A DNA stretch of 64,000 nt, from NCBI GenBank assembly GCA_011033025.1, contig WFMF01000243.1:62001-126000 (forward strand). The letters are read 5' to 3'. Under the pieces are notes generated by a model. The model did no database searches. It had not been told where the DNA came from and was given only the letters and a program-made list of their open reading frames with translations. Of this stretch, positions 34,681 through 46,130 are shown one piece after another. The first letter of the stretch is position 1; each line of letters begins with the position of its first letter. The position numbers were made by a program, and so were the translations under genes. The stretch is from Beroe forskalii (Eukaryota; Ctenophora; Nuda; Beroida; Beroidae).

Positions 34681-36988
34681 GATAGAAATATGGAAAGAGA
34701 AGGTAGTTTATATGACACATCAGATTAGCGAGATAAGTAGCAATTATTGTATTAATTATTGTAGTTAATTAATGAGTAATTTGTTAGCTGGGAAGTGTGC
34801 AGCGCTTACTTTGATGAAATCAAGCGGTGGTATCCTGGGAAGAAAAATAACGAGATAAAATTGTAAGTGATAAGCAGCTAAAGAATCGAATGAAAAATTC
34901 AAGAGATAAAATAAAACTGCACAACAATTTGATGTAACAGCAGATGAAAGTGTTTTAGGATTTTTCGCTGAGAAAAATAAGATATTTATCAAATATAATT
35001 TGCTGAAAAGAATATCTTTGACCTATGTTAATTTTTCATACAAAAACGTTGCAATACCGTAAGATCCTGAAATTTGTTGACACGGATACGAATTATTGCC
35101 CCACGCAGTGCATTGAACCCTACGGAAATACCAAAAGTAGAGAAAATTAGGATATAATTTGAATCATTATATTGCGATACATGATAAACCGAATAGCAAC
35201 GGAAGATAAATTAGGATAGAAAATAAGACAAAAACGTACGTACACTGATCGTATTTAACGGACGATACTGAAAAGCCGCGCGCGCGAACATAGTAAGCAA
35301 TTTCATGGGTTGAATTCTGAAAATGACGAAAACCGGCTGCATTTCGTTTTGTCGACTGCATTTAGTAAATCTTAGCCTATATGTATTAATCATCACACTG
35401 GAGCTTGTAAATAGGTTAATGTAAGCAAAGAAAAGCCTTACAAAAAGTTAATAGATTGAAGAGTTAGTGAAATTAACTCGGATTTAAGTGTGAATATACA
35501 CTACTAAAAACATCAGAGCTGCAGCATCGACAAAAGACAAACATATAGACGCTAGCGAGCCAAAACACCAGCTTTGGATAATATTCGGCATTTTCACGGG
35601 AAAAAGAAGTAAATGTAGGATATGTGCGAGGAGGCCGGAGGGTTATATGATATATCTCGTGCCAACATATAACTAGTGCGTGGTTGCCTCCTGTCAATAC
35701 ACAAGTCAAGAATACTGCACTGGAACTGCCTTTGACAGTAATTAGCATTTACATTACCATATATCCCCCAGTATATTGGGTATGTAAATTAGTGATAAAA
35801 TTAACGAACAGGCACGAACATATATTTACATGTCCGTGCTTTTGAGCCAAACAAAATGATGAACGATATGTCTTATGCATCACGCACACAGTGTTGACGA
35901 GTGTAATGTCCACGTCACTGATTTTTCATTAAAAAAAACCATGATCTTAGAGTAATTTTAAGGTCCATATTCTAATTTTTCGTGCGGTAATAGCCACGTC
36001 TACGGGAATTTGGGGGGAAATACAAAATTCTGAGGAGAAAATTTAGAGTAATTATTGTCACGTGTTAGCGAAAATTGAAAAGAGATATCATCAGCTAACA
36101 TAGCAGTGGAGATCTCTTGAAATTAGTAAATTATCAGAAATATTTCATATTTCGGAATTTCTAATTCTTCGAGAGTCGACAGCAAAATATTATAAAAACC
36201 CAAAAATTTTTGTAATTCTCAAATTTAATTCCAACGAACATAATTTATTAGCTTGACAACGTGCAGTTAATTAGCTGGCTAAACAAATAAAAATTAATAA
36301 CAAATTTACAGTTTGGGAGCAAGTATATATGGAATGAAAAAGAAAGGAATTTGATGAAATTTATGTCTTCGTAAGCGGAAGAAATTCCGGATTACGCATA
36401 GCGGTGCTGAGAAATTCAACTGTTATGGGGTTTATGAATTTGTCCAGACTTATCAATCTATTTCAACACGTCAAGTTCATCATACAAATTACAAAATTAG
36501 AGACACCGCACTGGGGAGTCAAAATAAAGAGGTGTTCGATAAGTGAAACTAGACATCTTGAATGGAGAAGTCAATATCACAGTCTGAAGGGTCAAATTGC
36601 TATCGTCAAATCTGTCGTATTCAGCTGCTCACACATAAACAGTAAATAAACAGTGATTTCAGCGATTAAGATTGGTCTGTTTCCCATTGTCAAAATAGGA
36701 AGTTAGAACTGCGCTTTAATTTGTATTTTGGCCAGGTTATTTATAGAAAATCATCAAAATTGATGAGAGCAGTAACGATAATTATGAAATAATTACGCAG
36801 ACTGCAAATTTTCAATTTCCGTCTTAATTTGCAGATTATCTGTTATAATCATGGCTAACAGCTGATTACCAAATTTTGAAGTTTCAACCATCTTGATAAC
36901 ATCGTACAAACAACGGATTCAACGCACCTATTGAGAAACGCACGTGTAATAACTTGTCCAGTTAATGCGCGCATGTAACCTACTAACC
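34681..36988. other. No gene seen
   Basis: AT-rich. Scattered open frames of up to 91 codons lack splice sites and have AT-driven composition. No repeat was recognised apart from ordinary A/T runs. Confidence 0.5.
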
Positions 36989-37062
36989 TGCACGTGCAGC
37001 CCGCGCATGTACTATGCACGTGCAGCCCGCGCATGTACTCTGCACGTGCAGCCCGCGAATGC
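36989..37062. repeat. 26-bp minisatellite with CACGTG
   Basis: Three units of TGCACGTGCAGCCCGCGCAT plus GTACTA at 36989, 37015 and 37041. Each contains the palindrome TGCACGTGCA. Confidence 0.92.
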
Positions 37063-37329
37063 GCTTCCTGCGTGTGCACCCACATCAGTCGTTGAAGGGA
37101 TTGAAGACGCGCATATCATGGTGCGCGCAATTTACTTTTCATAGAACTTTTGTCGAAAGTACAGTATTATTGTACATTTTTTCCCTCTCCAACTGCGTTT
37201 TTGTTTTACAAAAAGGCAAATGAGAGGGTTAGGAGAGATCGTGTATTTTGAGAGGATCGTGTCGACAAGAATTAGGACGATGTGTATACTACCTTTATCC
37301 GTACTGTTAATTCTGAAAAGGGCCCGGAA

Positions 37330-37410
37330 AATTTGAGGGAGATATGTCCACAAATTTTGAGGGAGATGTCCACAATTTTGAGGGAGATGTCCACATATTT
37401 GAGGGAGATT
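37330..37410. repeat. 21-24-bp minisatellite (TTTGAGGGAGATGTCCACAA)n
   Basis: Four units with TTTGAGGGAGAT at 37332, 37356, 37377 and 37398. Confidence 0.9.
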
Positions 37411-37603
37411 TCGTCAACAATGGTACCATCAGGTGGAGTTGCGTAGCAACCTTAATTGCGCGCGCAGTTGCGCGCAATTCACTCCGCAAGATCAGGATGG
37501 ATGTACATATCGACCAGTTTTGTGCGCGGCGCTGCAGCTAAACATCATGCGTGGTGCGCGCAAGTTACCCTTACTAGGGGCGCTTGCCGCGCACTCTGTG
37601 CGT

Positions 37604-37741
37604 GAAACCATGGTTCTGGTTAGGGCAACGGTTTAGCTAGCCGATCAAATTGTTAGCTAAAATTTAACTTAAATTTTAGCTAACAATTTGATCGGCTAGC
37701 TAAGCTAACCTCCGCGTTGCCCTAACCAGAACCATGGTTTC
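37604..37741. mobile_element. Near-perfect 138-bp hairpin MITE
   Basis: Outer 27-base arms, 37604-37630 (GAAACCATGGTTCTGG...) and 37715-37741, are perfectly complementary. An inner palindrome of about 70 bases (TTTAGCTAGCCGATC ... GATCGGCTAGCTAA) continues the stem, leaving only small asymmetries. The arm perfection implies a young insertion or strong homogenisation. No target-site duplication could be assigned. Confidence 0.88.
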
Positions 37742-38636
37742 GCGCTCCAAGTGCACATTTTACCAATGTTTGAAAAACGAGAAATTTTATTAAACAATTT
37801 GTGGAGGAAAAACAAATTAACACATTTTGAAAAATGATGGAATTGAATCATCAATGCACGTGCAACCTTTAATTTTAAATGGGAGAGGGAAATTTAAGCG
37901 CTCGCCGAAGTTGGAAAAAACGAGCGCAATTCTTGTTATCGATCTATCCATGCGCACACATATGGGTTAGCCCGTGCATGCGCTACCAATGCCCATGCTA
38001 TTCGTTAGAACAGACACTAAACGATATGTCCACGTACTTAATCCTTAGCACAGAAAATATAGAACGTTTGACGATATCAATTTACCATTCTAAACCCTGA
38101 AAAAAACGTCATCTTCAAACCACAATTTGATATCTCCGCGCAGTGATAACTCGCTAAACACTGTACAATGGTACGACCTGATACAACACACTTTTCCAAT
38201 CATCAGATTCAAAGATATAAACGTAAAATAGGATAGAGATAGATCTACTTGGTACGGAAAGGAATAAATACAGAAATAGAGAATGGTGTGAATGATAATA
38301 ATCGGACTTAAACCGGTATTTTGGTAGAATAATATATTGACAGAGAAATATAAATCAGGGATATATATACATCCGACATTTGGCAGAATGAAAAGTGTGA
38401 AATAAACAAAGTAAGACACTGGTTTATCAGGTCTATGACAGAACTAAACCACTGACATATCTCTCAGGACTGAATTTAGGTTTTAGGTTCACACCCTTAG
38501 CGGCAAATTACACCTAATTGTACTATACCAGTTCATATGGTTCAAATTGCGTGCCTAATACTGTTTGCACATTTGCCAACTGCCAAATTTTGGGTATTGG
38601 CGCATTTGAATGCTATATTTTGTCGTGCGCGCTTCT
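37742..38636. other. No gene seen
   Basis: AT-rich. GATATCAATTTACCATTCTAAACCCTGA..ACGTCATC near 38074-38115 looks like a decayed CRE-type MITE half. Confidence 0.45.
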
Positions 38637-40338
38637 AATTCCCGCCCTGGCCAGGGCGGTAACCCCCCGCGGTAATAAAAAAGAAAAAGAAATAGAGAGT
38701 CGAGACCTATCTAGAACGATTCGTCGTAAAATTTTAGGTCTAGGACAACCGTTCTTATTGATACGCGTATACTTAGATCGCACGCTACAGTAACGTAACT
38801 GGCCAGGGCTATAAGTTAGAGAATTCAGTGTCACAGGGTGATCTAATATATAAGATTAATAATAATAAGAGCTGATAATTTGGGACCCAATTTAAAACGA
38901 TGAGATCTCAAGAACGGGAAATGGTAGAGCCATGATCGAGATCAAGTTTTGTTGATCTAAGATGGGAGTGTGGCTTAGGCTATGTGAGAAGTTCTGGTGA
39001 CGTCATTTTCACGTCACTATGACGTCATCAACTTACTAGCGAAATTTTATTGCATTTTTAAAGCGAAAATAGGCCATTTTCGAGCGCATTTTTCACAAAA
39101 GAAGGAAAGGAGATAGCTCTCTGATTTTTCGGAACAATTTTGGCAAATTTAAAGAGCTTTCAGAAAATCATATGCATTATTGGGCTATCTCGATTTTTCA
39201 TCGAGATATACGCGATTTTCTAAGGTACGGTGAAAAATCGATTTCCAAATTATTGGACAAAACTTAAACGAGTGAGATGTCTAGAACTACGACTTATCTT
39301 GGGATGAGACCGGCCAAAGTATGTTGTGCTAAGGCGGAATTGTGGCTTAGGCTATATGGGAAGTTGGTTTGAGCCTAATTGGGTGCTGTGATGACGTCAT
39401 CAAAATCGCATAAAACCACTAAAATAGCGTATTTTGCTATTTTGCGCTACTTTGGACATCTCCGACTCAAAGATTTTTCATCGGATTATGTTTTACTTTG
39501 ATATGATGCTTTAAGACCTTAAGATTTAGCTATAAAATGAGTTTTAGGGCGATCTGTCGAAGATTGTTGTCGTGAGAGGCTTCTAAAAATTGAACTGCAA
39601 ATTGATTGAAATTACGTTTATAACGAAAAATTGTACTGTAATCCTATTCTGTGATACGTTGGTCTACTGATAATGGTTTTCTATGTCTCACAGTGAATAG
39701 GGATGGAAATATACGATGAACTAGTGGAGCACGTGAGTTCACGCGGACGTTTTGTAGAAATTAAGGGATTTAAACGAAATTGATATTTACACTTGATTAC
39801 GTTGAAATGAGTTCAAATACGACTAATGCATGAAATAAGATGCATGTGCTATACTTCAGCACGTGAGTACACACGGACGTTTTAGAAATTAGGGGTTTAA
39901 AAGAAATTGATGTTTACACTGGATTTTCGACTTGATTATGTTGGAATGAGTTTTAAATACGACAAATGCACGTGAAATGAGATCTGGTTGCCATTTTCAG
40001 CACGTGAGTACACACGGACGTTTCATGTAGAAATTAGGGGATTTGAAGAAATTGATATTTACACGGGATTTTCGACTTGGTTACGTTGAAATAAGTTCAA
40101 ATACGACTTATGTACGTGAAATTAGATCTGGTTGCTATATTTAAGCACGTGAGTTCGCGTGGACGATTTGTAGAAATTAAGAAATATAACAATTCTAGTA
40201 ATTCCAAGTTAGAATAACGTAGTTTTGGACTTTGTCAGGGTAAGTTACGTGGGTTCGGCTTGCGTGTGGGCTAGTTACATGGGTTCAGACTACGTGAGGG
40301 CAAGTAACGTGGGTTCAAACTACCTACATCTGTCAAGA
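38637..40338. repeat. Dispersed repeat family R, copy 2
   Basis: Second copy of the repeat at 28941-30413, same orientation, visibly diverged by small indels. It has about 115 extra bases (38685-38800) inserted between AATAAAAAAGA and CTGGCCAGGG. It also has an additional CACGTGAGTACACACGGACG unit or two near 39860 and 40010, so the internal tandem differs in copy number. Confidence 0.85.
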
Positions 40339-40340
40339 TA

Positions 40341-40487
40341 TCACCACCAAAACCGTTGGACGGTTGGTCAAGTAACCCCCCGCGGGTTTGGATGTGACAA
40401 CGGAACCTGAAAAGAGACAAAATGGGCTGATCACATCCAAACCAGCGGGGGGTTACTTGACCAACCGTCCAACGGTTTTGGTGGTGA
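40341..40487. mobile_element. Intact 147-bp TA-flanked MITE
   Basis: Terminal inverted repeat starting TCACCACCAAAACCGTTGG, nearly palindromic over its whole length, flanked by TA at 40339-40340 and 40488-40489. It sits at the same position within repeat R as the split copy at 30416-31985, so it was part of the repeat before the two R copies separated. Confidence 0.92.
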
Positions 40488-41550
40488 TAATTGGTAGCGC
40501 GCAAGATAAACAAATCCCTTTGACGAAACCAACCGCCTATTCCAAATCTTACTACTTATAATTCTTCCTCATATATAAATTAATAAATAAATAAATAAAT
40601 ATATATCTGTCTGTCCGGTTTATGATTTCTGTCTGTCCGGTGGCTTATATATAGCCACAGATTTTTCTGACACCACTCAGTACCCAATCAAGCATGCCGA
40701 TTGCCGATGATCGGAATGTTCATACCAGAGTACCAGTGACGTTTGACACAACCTGACATAATATGGACATCACATAGAGGAGTTGGCACACCCGATTAAA
40801 ATATGACCTCATCACTGATAAGAACTAAAGTACTGCATTATACTGTACGAATTGCTGAAGCGAAAAAATTGTGAACAATGGCCGGAGGCCATGGGTTCTG
40901 CTAGTCAAGATAAGGACGTCATCCAGAAAAAACCAGTGTAATAAGTGGCCAGTGGGCAACCCTGATAGATAAGAAATAAAATCCCAATAATAACTCTAAT
41001 GACCTTATCATTACGTTTAAAAACCCTGCCACACCGCACAATTAACAAAACACATTACAGACCTCTGTCACACTTCATAAACACAGTACACCATGTCAAA
41101 GAACACCCAAACATTATTTGACAGGAGTTCAAACTTTCGTCACTTACTCACTTATCTCCGGAATACGACCCAGAATTTGACTATCTCTGATAAATTTGAC
41201 CGATTTAGGACTCATATAATTGCCAATTGGTCGTTCTGTGAAGTAGTGGAAATACAAACTTCTTCAGAAGTTTATTTGAAGAATATGCCCCGTAAGATAC
41301 CCAACAAAAGATGAATCTTCAAACAGTTGACGCGTCCGATCGAATCCCCTTATAGCATGAAAACACGTACGACATCTTATTATATCTTAAAATAGATACC
41401 AGATAGACCAATGGGTATTACAACAAGAAGTAGTCTATATCTACTGGATATACCAATGCAAATAAAGTATGTGAAACCTTGAAAAAACAAAGAATGTAGA
41501 AGAGAAGGGCGACAACTACAGAGATACGGCTGCCGGAGTGTACTCTAGGC
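40488..41550. other. No gene seen; TAAA microsatellite
   Basis: A (TAAA)n run at about 40577-40600, then two CTGTCTGTCCGGT phrases (40606, 40632). A plus frame of 73 codons at 41093 has no supporting context. Confidence 0.5.
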
Positions 41551-41647
41551 ACTCAAGTAGGCACTTGTGAAGAATATGACGTCATATTCATAGCACAAAG
41601 TAGTGAGTTGATGACGTTGAACCGCATTTTTTAGGTCACTCAAGTAG
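41551..41647. mobile_element. CRE-bearing MITE with possible 10-bp target-site duplication
   Basis: ACTCAAGTAG occurs on both sides (41551-41560 and 41638-41647). Between them lie ATATGACGTCATATTC, ATAGCACAAAGTAGTGAG, TTGATGACGTTGAACCGC and ATTTTTTAGG. Best clue in the window to the insertion footprint of this family. Confidence 0.7.
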
Positions 41648-43521
41648 ATACTTATAAAGTAGTGTATTAGATTGGACAGTAGCACTAGAAAAGATGGCCA
41701 TTTCGCATCTCAAATTCACCATTCTAAACCATGATAATGATATCAAAATATCACTTCTCATTCAATAACTTTTATTCGGAAGAGACATTAACATATCACA
41801 CTTCAGCCTGGAAGAGACAATCACACTTCACCTTGGCTTCCAAATATCTCAGATATGCGCGAGACTTGTAAATGGGAGAAAGTTAGGATGGTCTACAGAG
41901 AAATGTAGACCGAATTGTAGACACTGTACAAGATATTTAGATTAAAAGATGGGCTATTGATGATCATTCCCTCACGGCAGATATTTTTGCGCTGAATTTA
42001 GATTTGTAAAATGAAAACCAAATGTCGGTTGATGGGGATTGGGGCTAAATCTGAAAATTAAACTGATCTTCCATTGAACGGATCTAGAGACTTTGAGAAA
42101 GTAGATGTTTCCAAGACTTTGGAACATGCCATGAACTGATTCCATGATCAAACATTTACAAATACTAGCAGAAGAATGACTTGCCAAACGCGACATAATA
42201 ACGGTTAAGATGACGACACTATCAGAGCTCAAATTGGTAAGTTGATGACGTTGAACCACCAATTTTTCGGTATAATCTGAGCGTACACAAATTACAGAAA
42301 CACGCCCAGAGTAACGCATCGCACTACGGTAATTCAAATATTAGTTACGTTGGTAAAGTAACTTTATTTCAGTTACAGTAAGTAACAAAACGTCAGAGTG
42401 GCAGAAATACTATTTATAGTGGTAGTAATGGTTGTAAACCGTGGCAGAAAGTAGTCAATTCTTTATACTAAAACCATCGAGCGGCAAAAAGTTATTTCAA
42501 ACAAGAATTACAGTGTCTAGAACGGAAGTCAAGAACTCGATTGATTTTATATGGCACGTTTTACTGGTTTAAAAAAAATGACTGGCGTCAAAAATATTGA
42601 CTTGTAAATAAAGGCAACACTGCTTTTTGATTGAGACAGGCTAGAAAGACGACAGGGATTTGGCACAAAGTCAGGGATTCAAAGAAACCTTAATTTGACA
42701 AAGTTAAACAAAAAACCTGACATTTGACATCCTTAAAGTTCTTCATTTCTACAGAATTGGAAAACCACATACAGTTAGTTAGAAAAGGTCTAATTATTGA
42801 CGAAAAAAGGAAGCAAAATTTTGACGAGCAGAATCATACAAAAGTGCACCAAAATTGCTAAATTAAAAGTTATATTCTGCCCTGCAATTTCAACGCAAGC
42901 AGTAAAATACAGAACTATGAACGCAAAGCGCCCGTCAACACAATAGGAAGAAACAGTACAGTCCATCAGAAATTACCAAATAATTACAAATTGATATAAT
43001 AATTATAAAACCTCCTCGATAACAAAAAACAAGTTTCCAAAAAGCAGTGCCGCGCACGGCACAAGAAATGCGTGATGAGGAAACCTTCGATGTGCAACTC
43101 AGTAAAAAACACCGCAGCAACTCAACAATAATATGATGATGAATATGTTATTCGACGAAAAATTAATTACTTCTAACTATATTCCGAACCACTGGGGTTC
43201 CACGCAATTTCCAAGGAAAGAAATTACAAATTTACAAGGCAAGAGACTGGGAATTTGACAAGGCGTGCAACTGATATGCGTCCTAGTTGACTCTCAGTTT
43301 GCGAATATATAAAAAGCCGAAGGAGCCAATTCGGCAAAGATACGATATAAAATATGTCGAAACTTTTTTGACCGGGTATCTTTCGACGAAATCACCAAAA
43401 TTTACGAGAAAAAAAGACAACAAAAACTGCCAGTGTACACGATTATACCCATCACATATATTTCTACATTGAAAGGTTTATTATTAACTTTCCCAAAGAA
43501 AAGAGGCGTAGATTTTCCTGT
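41648..43521. other. No gene seen
   Basis: AT-rich. Contains a degenerate CRE-type MITE at about 42203-42276 (GGTTAAGATGACGACACTATC ... GTTGATGACGTTGAACC) and a half copy at 41726-41760. Confidence 0.5.
42203..42276. mobile_element. CRE-bearing MITE, degenerate
   Basis: CGGTTAAGATGACGACACTATC, AGCTCAAATTGGTAAG, TTGATGACGTTGAACCACC, AATTTTTCGG. The TGACGTCA core has decayed to TGACGACA. Confidence 0.6.
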
Positions 43522-43618
43522 GCGCGTGGGATATGAAAAGGCAGCTAAAATGACGTCATTATCTCAGAAAAAGGTGCCGAATGGATGAAGTTTAGAACCG
43601 CCTATTATTTTCACTCAC
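43522..43618. mobile_element. CRE-bearing palindromic MITE
   Basis: GTGCGCGTGGGATATG, CAGCTAAAATGACGTCATTATC, GATGAAGTTTAGAACCGCC, TATTATTTTCACTC. Confidence 0.65.
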
Positions 43619-43683
43619 ACCAAGTTTAAACACCAGTATAATACATTGTTACACAGCCCAATATAATTATTACACATGACATT

Positions 43684-43716
43684 GAAGGAGGAGAAGGAGG
43701 AGGAGGGGGAGGGAGA
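43684..43716. repeat. Purine tract (GAAGGAGGA-like)
   Basis: 33-base uninterrupted A/G run, GA and GGA rich. Confidence 0.85.
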
Positions 43717-44009
43717 TTTAGTTAAAAACTTTCAAGTGTTGGCAGAGAAGAGGAGAGAATAATATATGACAGGAATACAAGGGTGGGATGAGGAGAAGCC
43801 ATGGGAGTTGTATATATTTTATAGGATTGTTATAGTTTTACCATGTAGCCTATATCATTTTAACAGGATATGTAAAGAAGAATGTATTTTCTTTTCGCGA
43901 AGGAATCGAAGCTCAGTTTCAAGGAGACTTTTGTGGCGCGAGCGAGTGATATGGTGCGTCGCCTGCATGGGCGAAATCGTGATTTTGCTTAAACATCAAA
44001 AGTGTGCGC

Positions 44010-44500
44010 GTCTATGATTGGCTGGTTGAAAAACGCTATAACTCTGACGAACTGACGAATATGATGGTAACTTTCGCGTCGAATATTGCCAAAAATTTCC
44101 TTGCGTTTGATAACCATGAATCATCAGATCGTCTCAGACCCAGGTAAAGTTTCGAGCACGTAAGAGGCTTTCACGACAGATAATAATCACAGCTCGGATC
44201 TCATTACAGTTATATTGTAGCTCTCTCCGCTGATATTCCGCTATCAAGCTGTCGTCAGCATGAGGGTCACGTGACTGAAATCAGAGCGTCTGATTGGCTC
44301 GTAAGAGTCACGTGATGTGGATACCCGGCGCTGATTGGTTGTTAGGAGATTGTGAATATGGGTAGGCGACCGAGATGACAAGAGATTAGCTGAAGCAGTA
44401 GAGTGAGCCCGGGGTACGCCAGCCAATTGGACGAAAAGAGCACTTTCACACTAACCAATCAACGCGAAGGAGCAAGTTCACACGATCCAATCACCGCGCT
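44010..44500. promoter_or_regulatory. CCAAT/E-box cluster, candidate promoter
   Basis: Six CCAAT boxes in both orientations (ATTGG at 44017, 44293, 44334, 44426; CCAAT at 44423, 44455, 44487) and two TCACGTGA E-boxes (44267, 44308) within about 480 bases, in locally GC-richer DNA. Clustered CCAAT boxes are a known hallmark of TATA-less promoters bound by NF-Y. A possible donor CCCAG|GTAAAG on the plus strand (about 44143) hints at an exon, but no start codon with a sound frame could be tied to it. Could instead be a mobile-element promoter, since copy B has a similar small cluster at 62641-62791. Confidence 0.45.
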
Positions 44501-44660
44501 GGAAGGGTTTCACACAAACGAATCAGAAGCCAGGGCACATAGCATATTCCCAGCTTATCAGGGCAGCCCGCTGTAATAACAGCCTGCAGCACGTTTTTGA
44601 GAGCCAGTTAAACTATCTCGGTATGTTAATTGAGCGGGAATTCCTTGAAGCGAAATTCCC

Positions 44661-44750
44661 GCACGAGAAAAATAGGCGGTTAAGATGACATCATTAGAAT
44701 AACAAAATTGAGTAATTTGACGACGTATTGAACCGCCTATTTTTTCACGC
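44661..44750. mobile_element. CRE-type palindromic MITE, well preserved arms
   Basis: GCACGAGAAAAATAGGCGG, TTAAGATGACATCATTAG, AATTTGACGACGTATTG, AACCGCCTATTTTTTCACGC: the clearest full-length pair of AATAGGCGGTT arms. Confidence 0.85.
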
Positions 44751-45285
44751 TTGGGATTTAATGACAAATATATTAGTGCGCGGACTATAACCTATCAAAA
44801 ATAAGCGCGATATTGTTCATTGTAGTGATTCATCGGGGAAAGCATGGGCAGTAAAATAGGGATTTGCTGATAATTCAATCTATTAACCAAACATACAAAG
44901 GCACACATTTCAGTTTTCACAATGAAGACCAACAGTTGTTACATTAGCGATACATATCTCATTGAACATTGGTAGTGCTTCATTCCAGCGAAGCATCGCC
45001 AGTGAAGCAGTGAGGTTATTATTTACTAGAACTTCTTCAGTGCCAAAACTTAGTCTAAGAAGCGCACAAGAGCAAGCATTTCACAGTATGAACTTTAGTA
45101 TAAGGATTCATTTTTCACCGAACCAGCAGTCACGGCATAATTTTTCATAAATCAAATCAATGACGGTGTCATCACTGATGATTCATCAGCAAAATGCCCT
45201 GATTGGATTTTAAAGTTGACCCGTGGCCAAATCTTATAAACATTTTAAGAAAGAATGTAGGCTTTCCATTACGGGTTAACAATTC
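44751..45285. other. No gene seen
   Basis: AT-rich with short open frames only. Confidence 0.5.
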
Positions 45286-46130
45286 TTCAACGTCAGCGTG
45301 TCAGACTGCAACTGGTGTCAGTGATACGCAATGTCAGCGTGTCAGACTGGTGTCAGTGATACGTTATGTCAGCGTGTCAGACTGGTGTCAGTGATACGCA
45401 ATGTCAGCGTGTCAGACTGGTGTCAGGGAAAAACATAATGTCAGACTGGTGTCAGCGATACGCAATGTCATTGTGTCGGACTGGTGTCAGTGATACGTAA
45501 TGGCATAGTGTCAGACTGGTGTCAGTGATACGCAATGTCAAAGTGTCAGACTGGTGTCAGTGATACGTTATGACATAGTGTCAGACTGGTGTCAGTGATA
45601 CGTATGTCAGTGTGTCAGACTGGTGTCATTGATACGTTATGTCAGCGTGTCAGACTGGTGTCAGTGATACGTAATGGCATAGTGTCAGACTGGTGTCAGT
45701 GATACGTTATGTCAAAGTGTCAGACTGGTGTCAGTGATACGTTATGACATAGTGTCAGACTGGTGTCAGTGATACGTTATGTCAGTGTGTCAGACTGGTG
45801 TCATTGATACGTTATGTCAGTGTGTCAGACTGGTGTCATTGATACGTTATGTCAGCGTGTCAGACTGGTGTCAGTGATACGTTATGTCAGGGTGTCAGAC
45901 TGGTGCCAGTGATACTTTATGTCAGGGTGTCAGACTGGTGTCAGTGATACTTTATGTCAGGGTGTCAGACTGGTGTCAGTGATACGTTATGTCAGCGTGT
46001 CAGACTGGTGTCAGTGATACGTTATGTCAGCGTGTCAGACTGGTGTCAGTGATACGTTATGTCAGCGTGTCAGACTGGTGTCAGTGATACGTTATGTCGG
46101 CGTGTCAGACTGGTGTCAGTGATACGTTGT
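45286..46130. repeat. 35-bp minisatellite (GTGTCAGACTGGTGTCAGTG...)n
   Basis: About 24 units. Exact units have period 35, for example 46021 to 46056. The second half of the unit alternates between ATACGTTATGTCAGC, ATACGTAATGGCATA and ATACGCAATGTCA types. The core GTCAGACTGGTGTCAGTGAT is the reverse complement of the 22-bp array core at 18098-18520. Confidence 0.96.
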
